Assembly: GCA_017427885.1 (NCBI GenBank)
Contig: JAFRRW010000013.1
Coordinates: forward strand, 134,828 to 198,827
Source of the DNA: Bacteroidales bacterium
Lineage (GTDB): Bacteria; Bacteroidota; Bacteroidia; Bacteroidales; UBA932
Length of the DNA: 64,000 nucleotides
Direction: 5' to 3'
The notes beneath the pieces were generated by a model. The model was given only the letters and a program-made list of their open reading frames with translations. It did no database searches and was not told the origin of the DNA. This document shows, in pieces, positions 63,129-64,000 of this stretch (position 1 is its first letter; the number at the start of each line of letters is the position of its first letter). The translations under genes were made by a program, and so were the position numbers.

Positions 63129-64000
63129 TTAGAATAATAACACGTCACTGTCACCATAATTGTCATAGCCGGAGGTAATCACCCGCTCGCCAGGCTCCAG
63201 CCCTTCCAACACTTCGTAGTACTGTGGGTTCTGGCGTCCGATACGTATCTCTCTCTTGACGGCTTTCGTGCCCTCTTTGTTAACCACGTAAATCCATTTG
63301 CCGCCGGTTTTCTGGTAGAAGGTCCCGCGAGGGATGATCATTGCTTCTTCCGGCTGGCCGAGCTGGAGGTTCAGGTAGTAGGTCTGGCCACTGCGGATAT
63401 TGTCCGGCTGGTCTCCGTCGAACTTGAAATCGGCCTTGAACTTGCCGTCGCGGACCTCCGGATAAACTTTCCGGATCACGGTCGAATAGGTCTCGCCCTG
63501 GCGCTCGAATGTTGCGGAAAGTCCTGCAACCACACGGTCGATATAATGTTCATCAATCTGCGCCTCAACCTTATAGACACCCACGCTATTAATCTGGCCA
63601 ATCTTGGTTCCTGATGCTATAGACTGCCCCAGAACAACGTCCAATAGTCCCAGTTCACCATCGATGGGCGCTTTGACGACGAGATTACTCTTACGCTTCC
63701 GAATCATCTGCATATTGAGTTGCATATTCTCCAGACTTTCCTCCATGCGGTCAATCTGGGTGCCGCGGTAGAGGCTGTCCTGTTTGGAGCGCTCGCGGAT
63801 GAGGTCATATTTCTGCAGAGCCAGTCTGTAGTCTTCCTCTGCTTTCAGAAAGTCTTCCCTGGCAATGAGTTTGTCATCATAGAGTGCTTTCTGTTGCTCA
63901 TATGCCCTTCGCAGACGGTCCACTTGTGTCCCATACTCCAGTTCATTCTGTCGTACATCCAGCTTTTGCTGCTCCATCTGGATTTGCGTGTTGCGGAGAA
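63129..64000 (-). CDS. HlyD/RND-type efflux periplasmic adaptor, C-terminal part (runs off right edge)
   Basis: About 290 residues are in the window and the frame is open to the right edge; its start lies outside. A long coiled-coil hairpin (RLRRAYEQQKALYDDKLIAR to LNMQMIRKRKSNLVV) is followed by the lipoyl half (VKAPIDGELGLLDVVLGQSI) and a beta-barrel and membrane-proximal part (to the end). This is the MacA-type fusion protein that joins the inner-membrane permease to a TolC-like channel. The channel gene would be to the right of the window or elsewhere. Confidence 0.92.
   Translation of the reverse strand, partial: LRNTQIQMEQQKLDVRQNELEYGTQVDRLRRAYEQQKALYDDKLIAREDFLKAEEDYRLALQKYDLIRERSKQDSLYRGTQIDRMEESLENMQLNMQMIRKRKSNLVVKAPIDGELGLLDVVLGQSIASGTKIGQINSVGVYKVEAQIDEHYIDRVVAGLSATFERQGETYSTVIRKVYPEVRDGKFKADFKFDGDQPDNIRSGQTYYLNLQLGQPEEAMIIPRGTFYQKTGGKWIYVVNKEGTKAVKREIRIGRQNPQYYEVLEGLEPGERVITSGYDNYGDSDVLLF

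Overview
The window looks like a chromosomal piece of a Bacteroidales-type (Bacteroidota) genome of moderately high GC. Three things point there. The gene set includes a ParA-ParB-DUF5683-LysM transglycosylase block, long-form urocanase, fused FtcD-FchA, a DUF4369-type TlpA lipoprotein and multi-permease FtsX/MacB clusters. Shine-Dalgarno sites are weak. Promoters follow the Bacteroidota pattern TTTG-N19/20-TAnnTTTG; clean examples lie upstream of tRNA-Phe, the DUF4332 gene and a membrane-protein gene, and a near-match precedes tRNA-Val. No phage, transposase, CRISPR array or rRNA was found.

Layout, left to right. 1-267: 5' end of obgE (minus). 422-6859: complete histidine-utilisation operon ftcD/fchA-hutU-hutH-hutI, taking histidine to glutamate with the formimino group passed to tetrahydrofolate. 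6929-7003: tRNA-Val. 7059-8225: one reading frame joining hypoxanthine phosphoribosyltransferase to adenylate kinase. 8349-10070: HhH/outer-membrane-barrel-like protein. 10075-14484: parA-parB-DUF5683-transglycosylase (minus). 14563-16728: priA. 16813-16885: tRNA-Phe with a strong terminator and then a 21-bp perfect inverted repeat. 17123-18296: an unknown protein and a short LRR_5 protein. 18421-18828: DUF4332 protein.

18990-28781 is a tightly packed plus-strand run: divergent arginase-family protein, membrane-anchored nuclease, gcvT-gcvH-gcvPA-gcvPB (glycine cleavage; the L protein is not in the window), SEC-C protein, Nudix-HD fusion and an ADP-ribosylglycohydrolase lipoprotein. 28793-31799 (minus) holds an oxidoreductase, a hydrolase and a NahK-like kinase. 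31854-35573 encodes a heterodimeric ABC exporter. 35570-38052 (minus) holds a CocE-type hydrolase and TrmO. 38091-44031 (plus) carries an M23 peptidase, an alkaline phosphatase, a LarA-like protein and EttA.

44042-52261 (minus) is a likely polysaccharide operon with pectin side-chain flavour: serine hydrolase, GH106 rhamnosidase, rhodanese-metallohydrolase lipoprotein and a beta-helix (GH28-like) lipoprotein. It has no SusC/SusD pair. 52305-53231 pairs a membrane protein with a winged-helix regulator, followed by an EamA transporter. 54344-64000 (minus) is an efflux-type cluster: HlyD-like adaptor (cut by the right edge), FtsX permease, ATPase, two paralogous FtsX permeases and a TlpA-like lipoprotein. 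Its permeases look AT-richer than the rest of the window.

The most unusual points are the Hpt-Adk fusion, the Nudix-HD fusion, a cysteine cluster inside GcvPB, -7 promoter boxes sitting directly on start codons (possible leaderless mRNAs), the large inverted repeat after tRNA-Phe, and the three-permease cluster. None is proven to be a new system.
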